Of a stretch of 64,000 nucleotides of DNA, positions 16,419 through 24,635 are shown piece after piece. The position numbers were made by a program, and so were the translations under genes. Origin of the DNA: Amycolatopsis xylanica (GTDB lineage Bacteria > Actinomycetota > Actinomycetes > Mycobacteriales > Pseudonocardiaceae); contig NZ_FNON01000005.1 in the NCBI RefSeq assembly GCF_900107045.1, forward strand, positions 186,001-250,000, written 5' to 3'. The number at the start of each line of letters is the position of its first letter. The first letter of the stretch is position 1. The notes below the pieces were generated by a model. The model ran no database searches. It worked only from the letters and a program-made list of their open reading frames with translations, and was not told where the DNA came from.

Positions 16419-17480
16419 TCATGGGGTGGTGAGCGCCAAACCGGCGCGTAAGACACCTGCCGCGTGCTGCAAGGCGACGCGCGCGTCGGGGTCGACACCC
16501 GCGCGGCTCGCGAAGCCATGGAGCAGCCCTTCATGCCGCCTGAGAACGACCGGAACCCCGGCTTCTTGGAGACGGCGCGCGTACGCTTCGCCTTCGTCGC
16601 GCAGCGGATCGAAGCCGGACGTAGCCACGTAAGTCGGCGGCAGGCCGTCGAGCTGGTCGTCGTACAGCACCGACGCGCGCGGGTCTCGGCAAAGCGCCAA
16701 GTCGACTAAATAGCTGTCGCGGTACCAGTCGCGTTCCTCGGTGTCGAGCCGGAAACCGAGCCCGAACAGCTCCTGCGACGCGTGCGTGCCGAACGCGTCC
16801 GTCGCCGGGTTCAGCAGCAGGCTGAACGCCGGGCACGGGATGTCCCCGCGCGCGCCCGCGTGCGCGACGACCGCCGCGAGGTTGCCGCCGCTGGAGTCGC
16901 CGCCGACCGCGATCCGTCCCGGGTCGGCGCCGAAGTCCGCGGAGTTGGCGCGCACATGCTCGAACGCGGCGAGCGCGTCCTCGACCGCGGCGGGAAAGCG
17001 GTTCTCGGGCGCGAGCCGGTAGTCGACCGAAATGACGCGAACGCCCGCTTCGGCCGCCAGATAGCGGCACGCGCCGTCGTGCGTGTCGATGCTGCCGAGC
17101 ACGAAACCGCCGCCATGGAAGAACACTAGCGCCGGGCCGGGCGCGGCGACCCCGTGCGGTTCGTAGAGCCGCAGCGGGATCGCCCCGCCCGGTCCCTTGC
17201 ACGACGAATCGGTGGTGCGCACCCGCGCGCGGATGCCGGAGCCCGCCAGCACCCCCGCCGCGTTCAGCTCACCGCGCGCCCGCTCGACGCTGCCGTTGGT
17301 GTGCGGATAGTCGAACGGCGCCAGTTTCGAGACGCGGATCATGACCTGCGCGGTGGTCGCCAGCCGCTGCCCGTCGATCTCGACGGGGCGGCCGGCGACC
17401 ACCCGCAGCAGCGGCTCCGGCAGGTTCAGCAGGAACCGCAGCGCGGCCATGATCGCGCGCAGGAAGAGGCGTCTCGGCAT
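16419..17480 (-). CDS. Alpha/beta hydrolase, hormone-sensitive-lipase family (esterase)
   Basis: A 353-residue family IV esterase/lipase. The oxyanion motif HGGGFVLGS lies near residue 145, the nucleophile is the Ser in GDSSGGNLAA, the acid is Asp in SGFDPLRDEG and the base is His in EGLLHGFAS. An N-terminal cap with the hydrophobic stretch FLLNLPEPLLRVVAG may hold it at the membrane. ATG 17480 is the first plausible start; longer frames read the preceding gene in the wrong frame. It lies 16 bases downstream of the Tat-exported PHP protein gene and is probably co-transcribed with it. It should hydrolyse short- to medium-chain esters; the natural substrate is unknown. Confidence 0.9.
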   Translation of the reverse strand: MPRRLFLRAIMAALRFLLNLPEPLLRVVAGRPVEIDGQRLATTAQVMIRVSKLAPFDYPHTNGSVERARGELNAAGVLAGSGIRARVRTTDSSCKGPGGAIPLRLYEPHGVAAPGPALVFFHGGGFVLGSIDTHDGACRYLAAEAGVRVISVDYRLAPENRFPAAVEDALAAFEHVRANSADFGADPGRIAVGGDSSGGNLAAVVAHAGARGDIPCPAFSLLLNPATDAFGTHASQELFGLGFRLDTEERDWYRDSYLVDLALCRDPRASVLYDDQLDGLPPTYVATSGFDPLRDEGEAYARRLQEAGVPVVLRRHEGLLHGFASRAGVDPDARVALQHAAGVLRAGLALTTP

Positions 17481-17496
17481 ACGGCCGAACTTACCG

Positions 17497-19095
17497 TCAG
17501 CGCACGTCCACGAAGATGGGGTTGGCGTAGCACCACATGTCCTCGTAGGGGTTCGCCTGGCCGACCACGTCCGCGATCGGCTCGATACCGCCGTCGGCGT
17601 GCCGCTTGCCGTCGGTGCCGCGGACGCGGACGTAGAATGGCTCACGCACGTTGCGGAAGGTGTGCCGGAAGGTGACGTGCCTGCCCGGAGCCCAGCGCGG
17701 TTCGAACGAGTCGACCACCCGGGTGCCCGGAGCGGACACGGTGTCGGGATCGCACTTGCCGGTGACCGGGCCCGAGATCAGGTCGAGCCTGGCCAGCCTC
17801 GGGATGGACCCGCCGCCGTTGGGCTGGCTCGCCAGCCGCGCCGAGACGACGACCGTGACCGAGTCGCCGCGCCGCACCCGCAGCCTGCCGCCGAGCGTCG
17901 CCGTGTCACCCCAGCCGCCGCGCGCCCCGACCTCGAGCGCGTCGACCAGCCCGCCGTGGTTCACCCAGACACGGCCCGCGCGCAGGCCTTCGAGCACGCC
18001 TTCGTAGCTGCGGCGCGTCGCGCCGACATAGGTGCGGCTGAACTCGGCGGGGTAGAAGTCCGCGTAGGGCGGGAAGAACTGCTTGACCCCGGTCTCGATC
18101 GGGTCGGGGTACTTGCCGGTGCCGTCGTACCAGCCGTCCGGCACCTGCGGCCGGACGAGCGTGTCACCCCGGCCGTAGTGCACGTCGGAGTTGCTGGTGA
18201 TCCACCACGGCTTGCCCTCGGCCAGCATCGAGTCCCACAGCCCGCCGACCTTCGCGACCGACCAGTCGAACCCGCCGTAGGTGCGGTACGCCTCGGCCGG
18301 GAACCCGGCCCACGAGTTGGCGCCGGGGGAGTTGCCGTACCCGCCGCGGTGCCCCTGCCCGTTGCCGAGCGGGACCGGGAACCCGTCGGCCTGCGCGCCG
18401 GGCGCGCCTTCCATCCCGATCACGATGCCGGGCGCCGCGTCCCGCAGCGCGCGCAGCTCGTGCGGGGAGACACGGCCGTTGCGCAGCGGGTGGTTGATCA
18501 GCACGACCGGCGCGTGGATCTGCCCGGTGCGCTCCTGCTCGACCAGCCACCGGATGGCGGCAAGCGCTTTCGCCTCGTTCGCGGGCGTGCCCGCCTCGGT
18601 GCCGGTCAGCCGCCAGTCGAAGTTCCGCTCGAACTCACGCAGCTTCGCCGCCTGGTTCGCACCGGCCTGGAAGAACAGCGTCGCGTGCTCGGCGCCCGGC
18701 ACGTTCCACTCCATGCCCTGCCACAGCAGCGTGTCGCGGTACTTCCGTTGTGCGGCAAGGACATCCTTGCTCGTCGATTCCACAGAGGACTTCTCGTGCG
18801 TGGCGTGCCCGTGGTCGGTGATGACCATCCAGTCGGCGCCGTTGCGCCGCCCGCCGCCGACGATCCGGTCCACTGTGTACATGGCGTCGTACGAGTACTG
18901 GGTGTGGATGTGATGGTCCCCGGCCAGCCACTGGTATCTCTCCCGCCCGAACAGCAGCCCGAGATCGATATCCAGCTCGATCCCGGACGCTTCGGCAGGC
19001 CGCGCGCCGAGCACGGGCCCACCCGCGGCGGCCGCCGCGCCGAGCAGTCCCGCCCGCTTCAGGAACCCACGGCGGTCCACGTTCTCGCTGGTCAT
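17497..19095 (-). CDS. Tat-exported PHP-domain metal-dependent hydrolase
   Basis: A 532-residue protein with a twin-arginine signal peptide: VDRRGFLKRAG, a long Ala/Gly hydrophobic core and a cut near AEA-S (about residue 37). The mature protein starts the PHP fold with GDHHIHTQYSYD, whose His residues bind metal, followed by WMVITDHGHATHE, LINHPLRNG and SNSDVHYGRGD, all typical metal-ligand blocks of PHP phosphoesterases. The last ~120 residues look like a beta-rich C-terminal domain. It should act outside the cytoplasm after folding with its metals inside. ATG 19095 has GGAG five bases upstream. The downstream esterase gene follows closely. Substrate is not known. Confidence 0.85.
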   Translation of the reverse strand: MTSENVDRRGFLKRAGLLGAAAAAGGPVLGARPAEASGIELDIDLGLLFGRERYQWLAGDHHIHTQYSYDAMYTVDRIVGGGRRNGADWMVITDHGHATHEKSSVESTSKDVLAAQRKYRDTLLWQGMEWNVPGAEHATLFFQAGANQAAKLREFERNFDWRLTGTEAGTPANEAKALAAIRWLVEQERTGQIHAPVVLINHPLRNGRVSPHELRALRDAAPGIVIGMEGAPGAQADGFPVPLGNGQGHRGGYGNSPGANSWAGFPAEAYRTYGGFDWSVAKVGGLWDSMLAEGKPWWITSNSDVHYGRGDTLVRPQVPDGWYDGTGKYPDPIETGVKQFFPPYADFYPAEFSRTYVGATRRSYEGVLEGLRAGRVWVNHGGLVDALEVGARGGWGDTATLGGRLRVRRGDSVTVVVSARLASQPNGGGSIPRLARLDLISGPVTGKCDPDTVSAPGTRVVDSFEPRWAPGRHVTFRHTFRNVREPFYVRVRGTDGKRHADGGIEPIADVVGQANPYEDMWCYANPIFVDVR

Positions 19096-19222
19096 GTCAC
19101 TCCTGCTGCCGAGCCGATGAAGTCGGCTGGACGCTAAACGCAGCCGGTGAACGGACGGTGTCGTGCCGGAGAACGCCCCATGCGCCGCTCGCGATCTGTC
19201 AGGAATGTCACGTGAGGTCCCG

Positions 19223-19281
19223 CCCGGGATAAAGCGGGCTTTATCCCGGGAAAAACGCCCGGGATAAAGCCCGCTTTATCC
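19223..19281. repeat. Tandem palindromes of the GGATAAAGC family (family B)
   Basis: A perfect palindrome of CCCGGGATAAAGC, two-base loop GG and its complement (19223-19250), followed after a 9-base A-rich spacer by a second one, GGATAAAGC-CC-GCTTTATCC (19262-19281). The two units are also inverted relative to each other, so the whole block can fold as one large hairpin. It sits just after the M1 peptidase stop and may act as terminator. Same family at 20775, 21000 and 58237. The rest of 19096-19222 shows nothing. Confidence 0.8.
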
Positions 19282-19289
19282 ACGACCCG

Positions 19290-20708
19290 CTAGGCCTTGG
19301 GGTGCAGGAACTCCTCGGCGGGCCTGCCGACGTGGTAGAACCAGGCGTCGAAGAACGGCTGCAGGTTCTTGTGCGAGAGCCGCTCCGCGAGCCTCTGGAA
19401 GTCCTGCGTGGTCGCGGTGCCGTCGCGATGCTCGGCGACCCAGGTCTTCAGCAGCTGAAAGAACGTGTCGTCACCGACGGTGCGGCGCAGGGCGTGGATC
19501 GCCAGCGGCCCCTTGTCGTACACCGCGCGGAAAAGGTTCTCCCTGCCCATGTCGTAGAGCTTGTCCGCCGGGTCGTCCCAGCCGATGAAGCGGTCGTACT
19601 GGCCGAGCTTGAAGTCGTAGTACCTGTCGATGTTCGAGTCCGGGTCGCCGGACGGGAAGATCCACTGCGCGTACGTGGCCAGGCACTCGTTGAGGCAGAT
19701 GTCCTTCCAACCGCCGACCGACACAGCGTCGCCGAACCACTGGTGCGCGGTTTCGTGGATGATCGTCTCGCGGCCGCCGCTGCTGTAGATCGGCCGCCCG
19801 ATGGTCTCCAGCGAATGGTTCGACTCGCTGCCGCGCAGGAAGATGCCGCCCGCCGAATCGACCGGATAAGGCCCGAACTGCTCTGAGAAGAAGCCGATGA
19901 TCGAGGGCAGATCGTCGACGATCCGCTGGTTCTCTGCATCGTCGCTGTCCGGCTGGAACGCGTGGACCGTCGGGACGCCGTCGCCGATCTTGCCGCGCAC
20001 GATCTTCCACTTGTCGATGGCCACGGTGACCAGGTAGGGCGCGGCGGGCGTCCGCTGCGACCACAGGTACGTGGTGCCGCGCGGCGACGTACGTGTCCCG
20101 GTTTCCCGCCCGCTCGCGACGACGGTCCACTCGCTGGGCACGGTCACCGCGAGCTGGAAGGCGGCCTTGTCCCGGGGTGTGTCGTTCGCCGGGAACCAGG
20201 TCGACGCCGAGAGCGGTTCCCCCTGCACGAAGGCACCCCCTGACTCGGAGAACCGCCAGCCGCCGGGGCCCGACCGGGGATTCTCGAGCGCTTCGGGCAC
20301 ACCGTGGTAGGTGATCTCCGCCGTGAACGGCAGGCCTTTCCACAACGGCAGCCTGGGCGTGACGGTGAGTTCGTCGCCCGTGCGGGAGAACTTCGCGGGC
20401 ACGCCGTTGACCTTGACCGCGTCGACGGTCAGCTTGTGCAGGTCGAGATTGAACGAGCTCAGCGACTGCGTGGCCTTCGCCGAGATCTTGGCCTGGCCGG
20501 TGAGTTCCTTCGACGACGGCACATAGCCGATGTCGAGGTCGTACTCGGCGACGTCGTAGCCGCCGTTGCCGCTCAGCGGGAAGTAGCTGTCGCCCGCGCC
20601 GTCGCTGCCTGGCCGTGGCAGGCCATCGGGGCTCGCCGCGGCCGCGCCGACATTCGCGCACAGCAGAACCGCCGCGAACAGGGTTGTCACACGTCTGGTC
20701 GATCTCAC
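19290..20708 (-). CDS. Secreted M1-family metallopeptidase
   Basis: A 472-residue zinc aminopeptidase-like protein. The signal peptide is RSTRRVTTLFAAVLLCANVG with a cut near ASA/AAA-S. The zinc motif is HETAHQWFGD, with the third ligand Glu in LNECLATYAQW 18 residues later. The substrate-anchoring GxMEN is replaced by a divergent region. An N-terminal beta domain (YDVAEYDLDIGY...) precedes the catalytic domain; the usual C-terminal helical domain of full-length PepN enzymes is missing, so this is the short secreted form. GTG 20708 has GGAGGAG five bases upstream; an upstream in-frame start would precede that site. It probably trims peptides outside the cell. No operon partner. Confidence 0.9.
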   Translation of the reverse strand: MRSTRRVTTLFAAVLLCANVGAAAASPDGLPRPGSDGAGDSYFPLSGNGGYDVAEYDLDIGYVPSSKELTGQAKISAKATQSLSSFNLDLHKLTVDAVKVNGVPAKFSRTGDELTVTPRLPLWKGLPFTAEITYHGVPEALENPRSGPGGWRFSESGGAFVQGEPLSASTWFPANDTPRDKAAFQLAVTVPSEWTVVASGRETGTRTSPRGTTYLWSQRTPAAPYLVTVAIDKWKIVRGKIGDGVPTVHAFQPDSDDAENQRIVDDLPSIIGFFSEQFGPYPVDSAGGIFLRGSESNHSLETIGRPIYSSGGRETIIHETAHQWFGDAVSVGGWKDICLNECLATYAQWIFPSGDPDSNIDRYYDFKLGQYDRFIGWDDPADKLYDMGRENLFRAVYDKGPLAIHALRRTVGDDTFFQLLKTWVAEHRDGTATTQDFQRLAERLSHKNLQPFFDAWFYHVGRPAEEFLHPKA

Positions 20709-20880
20709 GCACACTCCTCCAGGTCGAACACCGGACAAGTACTTGTCGCCGGCATTCGCGTGCGCGTTGTCGACCGGCATAAAGCGGGCTTTATCCCGGA
20801 TGCGGGGGCTATACGTCGCTTGCCCTGCCGCGGTTGGCGGGCCCTGGGCGCGGTCGCCCTGCGCCGGATCGCACAAAAGT

Positions 20881-20911
20881 GGCGTATGTAACGGTCAGCG
20901 TCACATACGCC
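20881..20911. repeat. Stem-loop with 13-base arms
   Basis: Arms 20881-20893 and 20899-20911 pair at 12 of 13 positions with the loop GTCAG. It begins GGCGTATGT and ends ACATACGCC. It is unrelated to families A and B. It could be a terminator or a regulator site for the peptidase gene. Confidence 0.6.
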
Positions 20912-20999
20912 GCGTTCATCAGGCTTGGTCAAGCGGGTTGACTGAGGAGGAATCAGGGCGTTCAACGCCGCGAACCGCACTCACCGGCCCTGCGGCGGC

Positions 21000-21050
21000 G
21001 GGATAAAGCGGGCTTTATCCCGGGCAAGCGCCCGGGATAAAGCCCGCTTT
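21000..21050. repeat. Double family-B palindrome after fadB
   Basis: GGATAAAGC-GG-GCTTTATCC (21001-21020) followed by an inverted second unit CCCGGGATAAAGC-CC-GCTTT (about 21031-21050), with a GCAAGCG spacer. Placed 14 bases after the fadB stop codon on the minus strand, so it probably ends the fadAB transcript. Confidence 0.75.
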
Positions 21051-21063
21051 GCCCACCGAGCCC

Positions 21064-23175
21064 TTAGCCCGCCGGGACCGAGGCGACGCCCGGGGCGAGG
21101 AACGGCTTGCCGTTGACCTTTTCCGAGACGCCAGCGCGGTCCAGGTACGGCGTGATGCCGCCGAGCCAGAACGGCCAGCCCGCGCCGAGGATCAGGCACA
21201 GGTCGATGTCCTGCGCCTGGGCGACCACGCCCTCGTCGAGCATGATCCGGATCTCCTCGGCGATCGCCGCCAGCGCCCGCGCGCGCACCTCGTCCTCTGT
21301 GGACGGTGCGTCGCCGCGCTGCCACAACGCGTCGACCTCGGGGTCGACCGTCGCGTTGCCCGCGGCGTCCCACTGCCAGACGCCGGACTTGCCCGCCTTG
21401 ACGAACTTGGCCAGGTTCTCGCTGACCTTGAAGCGGTCCGGGAACGCCTCGTGCAGCGTCTCGCCGACGTGCAGCGCGATCGCCGGGCCGACCAGCTGCA
21501 TGAGCACCAGCGGGGTCATCGGCAGGCCGAGCGGCTCCAGCGCCTTGTCCGCGACCTCGAACGGGGTGCCCTCGTCGACGGCGATCAGCACCTCGCCGAG
21601 GAAGCGCAGCAGCAGCCGGTTGACGACGAAAGCGCTTGCGTCCTTCACGAGCACGCTGGACTTCTTGAGCGACTTGCCCAGCGCGAACGCGGTCGCCAGC
21701 GTCGCGTCGTCGGTCTTCTCGGCGCGGACGATCTCCAGCAGCGGCATGACGGCGACCGGGTTGAAGAAGTGGAAGCCCACCACCCGCTCCGGGTGCCGCA
21801 AGCCCGACGCCATCGCGGTGATCGACAGCGACGAGGTGTTCGTCGCCAGGATCGCTTCGGGCTTGATGTACTGCTCCAGGTCCGCGAAGACCTTCTGCTT
21901 GACGCCGAGCTCCTCGAAGACGGCCTCGATCACGAAGTCGGCGTCGGCGAACGCGGCCTTGTCGAGCGAACCGGTGACCAGTGCCTTCAGCCGGTTGGCG
22001 CCGTCCTGCGAGACGCGCTTCTTGGCCAGAAGCTTGTCGATCTCACCGTGCACATAGGACACACCTTTGTCCACACGCGCCTGGTCGACGTCGGTCAGCA
22101 CGACCGGCACCTTGAGGCGGCGGACGAACAGCAGCGCCATCTGGCTCGCCATCAGCCCGGCGCCGACGATGCCGACCTTGTTCACCTTGCGCGCCAGCGA
22201 CTTGTCCGGTGCGCCCGCAGGCCGCTTGGCCCGCTTGTTGACCAGGTTGAACGAGTACAGCCCGGCACGCAGGACGTCGCTCATCAGCAACTCGGCGAGC
22301 CCGTCGGTCTCGGCCGCGTAGCCGCGGTCGAGGTCGTTCTCGCGCGCCAGCTCCAGCAGCTCGACGGCCTTGGTCGCGCCGGGCGACGCGCCGTGCGTGC
22401 GTCCGTCCACAATGGCCTTGGCGCGGGCGAGCGCCGCGTCCCACTCGGCGCCGCGGTCGATCTCGCGGCGTGCGGGCGTGATCTCGCCACGGACCACTTT
22501 GGACAGCCAGAGCAGCGACTGCTCCAGATAGTCGGCGGACCCGAACACCTCGTCGACGATGCCCAGCTCGGCGGCCTGCTTGACGCTCAGCATCTTGTTC
22601 TGCGCCAGCGCGTTCTCGATGATCACGGTCACCGCGGCGTCCGGCCCGATCAGGTTCGGCAGCAGCTGCGTGCCGCCCCAGCCGGGGAACAGGCCGAGGA
22701 ACACCTCGGGGAACGCGATCGCCGCCGCGTTCTCCGACAGCGTCCGGTAGTGACACGACAGCGCGAGCTCCAGCCCGCCGCCCATCACCGCGCCGTTGAT
22801 GAACCCGAACGTCGGGACCTTGGTCTCGGTGAGCCTGCGGAACACATCGTGCCCGGTCTGCGCGATCTGGCGCGCCAGCTCCGGGTCGGACACCGACTCC
22901 ACCCCGGACAGGTCCGCGCCGACGGCGAAGATGAACGGCTTGCCGGTGACCGCGATCGCCGCGGGCTCGGCGGCGAACGCCACGTCCAGCGCGGAGTTCA
23001 GGCTCACCAGGCCCTGCGGCCCGAAGGTGGACGGCCGGGTGTGGTCGAGCCCGTTGTCCAAGGTGATCAGCGCGACCGGCTTGTCCAGCCCCGGCACCTT
23101 CACGAGCCGGGTGACGGCCTTCGTGACGACCTCGTCAGGGAAGGCCTTCTGCGCTTCTTCAGCGGTGAAAGTCAT
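21064..23175 (-). CDS. fadB: Multifunctional fatty-acid oxidation protein: enoyl-CoA hydratase / 3-hydroxyacyl-CoA dehydrogenase
   Basis: A 703-residue two-part enzyme of beta-oxidation. The N-terminal crotonase domain has the oxyanion loop FAVGADLSGVE, GAVMGGGLELALSCHYR and the catalytic Glu in AFPEVFLGLFPGWGGTQLLP. From about residue 335 comes the NAD-binding domain KVGIVGAGLMASQMALLF, followed by the dehydrogenase signature GFHFFNPVAVMPLLEIV and the C-terminal helical domain. The usual GAGxMG glycine is Ala here (GAGLMA). It follows fadA directly: the fadA TAA is immediately followed by the ATG at 23175, with GGGGAAG inside fadA as ribosome site. FadA and FadB should form the trifunctional-type complex. 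Confidence 0.95.
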   Translation of the reverse strand: MTFTAEEAQKAFPDEVVTKAVTRLVKVPGLDKPVALITLDNGLDHTRPSTFGPQGLVSLNSALDVAFAAEPAAIAVTGKPFIFAVGADLSGVESVSDPELARQIAQTGHDVFRRLTETKVPTFGFINGAVMGGGLELALSCHYRTLSENAAAIAFPEVFLGLFPGWGGTQLLPNLIGPDAAVTVIIENALAQNKMLSVKQAAELGIVDEVFGSADYLEQSLLWLSKVVRGEITPARREIDRGAEWDAALARAKAIVDGRTHGASPGATKAVELLELARENDLDRGYAAETDGLAELLMSDVLRAGLYSFNLVNKRAKRPAGAPDKSLARKVNKVGIVGAGLMASQMALLFVRRLKVPVVLTDVDQARVDKGVSYVHGEIDKLLAKKRVSQDGANRLKALVTGSLDKAAFADADFVIEAVFEELGVKQKVFADLEQYIKPEAILATNTSSLSITAMASGLRHPERVVGFHFFNPVAVMPLLEIVRAEKTDDATLATAFALGKSLKKSSVLVKDASAFVVNRLLLRFLGEVLIAVDEGTPFEVADKALEPLGLPMTPLVLMQLVGPAIALHVGETLHEAFPDRFKVSENLAKFVKAGKSGVWQWDAAGNATVDPEVDALWQRGDAPSTEDEVRARALAAIAEEIRIMLDEGVVAQAQDIDLCLILGAGWPFWLGGITPYLDRAGVSEKVNGKPFLAPGVASVPAG

Positions 23176-24408
23176 TTACTTCTTCCCCTCGAAAGCCGGG
23201 TTCTCCCAGATCACGGTGCCGCCCATGCCGATGCCGATGCACATGGTCGTCAGGCCGTAGCGCACGTCGGGGCGCTCGGCGAACTGACGCGAAAGCTGCG
23301 TCATCAGCCGAACGCCGGAGGAGGCCAGCGGGTGACCGCAAGCGATTGCGCCGCCCCACTGGTTGACGCGCGGGTCGTCGTCGGCGATGCCGTAGTGGTC
23401 GAGGAAGGCGAGCACCTGCACGGCGAACGCCTCGTTGATCTCGAACAGCCCGATGTCCTCAATGGACAGACCGGTCCGCTTGAGCAGCTTCTCGGTGGCG
23501 GGCACCGGCCCGATGCCCATCACCTCCGGCTCGACGCCGGCGAACGAGTAGCCGACCAGCTTCATGCCGATCGGCAGGCCCAGCTCCCGCGCGGTCGCCT
23601 CGTCGGCGAGCAGCGCGGCGGTGGCGCCGTCGTTGAGCCCGGCCGCGTTGCCCGCGGTGATCCGGCCGTGCGGGCGGAACGGCGTCTTGAGACCCGCGAG
23701 CTGCTCCAGCGTGGTGCCGGGGCGCGGCGGCTCGTCCTCGGTCGCGAGGCCCCAGCCGAGTTCGGCCGACCGGGTGGCGACGGGCACCAGCTCCGGCCCG
23801 ATCTTGCCGGTCTTGACGGCCTCGGCGTACTTCTCCTGGCTGCGCGCGGCGTAGGCGTCGGTGCGCTGCTTGGTGATGTGCGGGAACCGGTCGTGCAGGT
23901 TCTCCGCGGTCTGGCCCATGACCAGCGCGGTCGGGTCGACCAGCTTGTCGGCGATGATGCGCGGGTTCGGGTCGACGCCCTCGCCCATCGGGTGGCGGCC
24001 CATGTGCTCGACACCGCCGGCGATGACGACGTCGTACGCGCCGAAGCCGATGCCGGCGGCGGTGGTGGTGACGGCGGTCATCGCGCCCGCGCACATCCGG
24101 TCGAGCGCGAAGCCCGGCACCGACTTGGGCAGCCCGGCGAGGATCGCGGCGGTCCGGCCGATGGTCAGGCCCTGGTCACCGATCTGGGTGGTGGCGGCGA
24201 TCGCCACCTCGTCCACGCGCTCCGGCGGTAGCTCGGGGTGCCTGCGCAGCAGTTCGCGGATGGTGTTGACGACCAGGTCATCGGCCCGGGTGCCGGCGTA
24301 GATGCCCTTGTCGCCCGCCTTGCCGAACGGGGTTCGTACCCCCTCGACGAAGGCCACGGTGCGCACCGCGCGCGCGTCCGGCGCGAGCGCGGTTCCTGGT
24401 GCGGCCAC
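23176..24408 (-). CDS. fadA: Acetyl-CoA acyltransferase (3-ketoacyl-CoA thiolase)
   Basis: A 410-residue thiolase that cleaves 3-ketoacyl-CoA with CoA to give acetyl-CoA. The acyl-carrying Cys is in LDRMCAGAMTAV, the base His in GGAIACGHPLASSG, and the second Cys in LTTMCIGIGMGG. GTG 24408 has AAGGAG six bases upstream. It is first in a two-gene operon with fadB. The arrangement thiolase then hydratase/dehydrogenase is common near RNase D and the haem genes in actinobacteria, as I recall. Confidence 0.95.
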   Translation of the reverse strand: MAAPGTALAPDARAVRTVAFVEGVRTPFGKAGDKGIYAGTRADDLVVNTIRELLRRHPELPPERVDEVAIAATTQIGDQGLTIGRTAAILAGLPKSVPGFALDRMCAGAMTAVTTTAAGIGFGAYDVVIAGGVEHMGRHPMGEGVDPNPRIIADKLVDPTALVMGQTAENLHDRFPHITKQRTDAYAARSQEKYAEAVKTGKIGPELVPVATRSAELGWGLATEDEPPRPGTTLEQLAGLKTPFRPHGRITAGNAAGLNDGATAALLADEATARELGLPIGMKLVGYSFAGVEPEVMGIGPVPATEKLLKRTGLSIEDIGLFEINEAFAVQVLAFLDHYGIADDDPRVNQWGGAIACGHPLASSGVRLMTQLSRQFAERPDVRYGLTTMCIGIGMGGTVIWENPAFEGKK

Positions 24409-24578
24409 GAATGCTCCTTGCGATTGGGAATTCTGCCCGAACCATAGCCCTTGTTACCGGCGGGTAACCAGGCTTGTGCCCCGGTCGAGTGGGCGAAAGC
24501 ACACTCAGGGGCCGCACCGAGCGTGCCACGCGCGGCGCGACCTGTCCCTACTCGCGCACCCCTACCGCCCCCAGACTG

Positions 24579-24630
24579 GGGGTCGTGAGTGTTGCGGCCG
24601 GTTAGAACCGGTCAAAACACTCACGACCCC
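24579..24630. terminator. Family-A palindrome followed by TTTT
   Basis: Arms of 25 bases (24579-24603 and 24606-24630) with AG as loop and three mismatches; they begin GGGGTCGTGAGTGTT. A TTTT run follows on the plus strand. It lies five bases beyond the urea/guanidine carboxylase stop, in the orientation to end that minus-strand operon or read-through from the other side. The rest of 24409-24578 carries only the fadA leader. Confidence 0.75.
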
Positions 24631-24635
24631 TTTTG

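Larger units (their letters stand above)
20709..21063. other. Gene-free interval with three stem-loops
   Basis: No coding sequence is credible. From left: the GGAGGAG ribosome site of the peptidase (20714-20720); a single family-B palindrome built on ATAAAGC-GG-GCTTTAT (20779-20794); an inverted repeat with 13-base arms and one mismatch around GGCGTATGT and ACATACGCC (20881-20893 and 20899-20911, loop GTCAG); a short block GGCGTTCAACGCCGCG resembling the centre of the big inverted repeat at 5.6 kb; and a double family-B palindrome (21000-21050) just after the fadB stop. Confidence 0.7.

Noticed and set aside
21049..24231. A 1060-codon plus-strand frame opposite fadA and fadB
   Set aside because: Low-complexity Arg/Asp/Gln-rich product typical of an antisense reading of high-GC genes; the minus strand encodes two intact enzymes.
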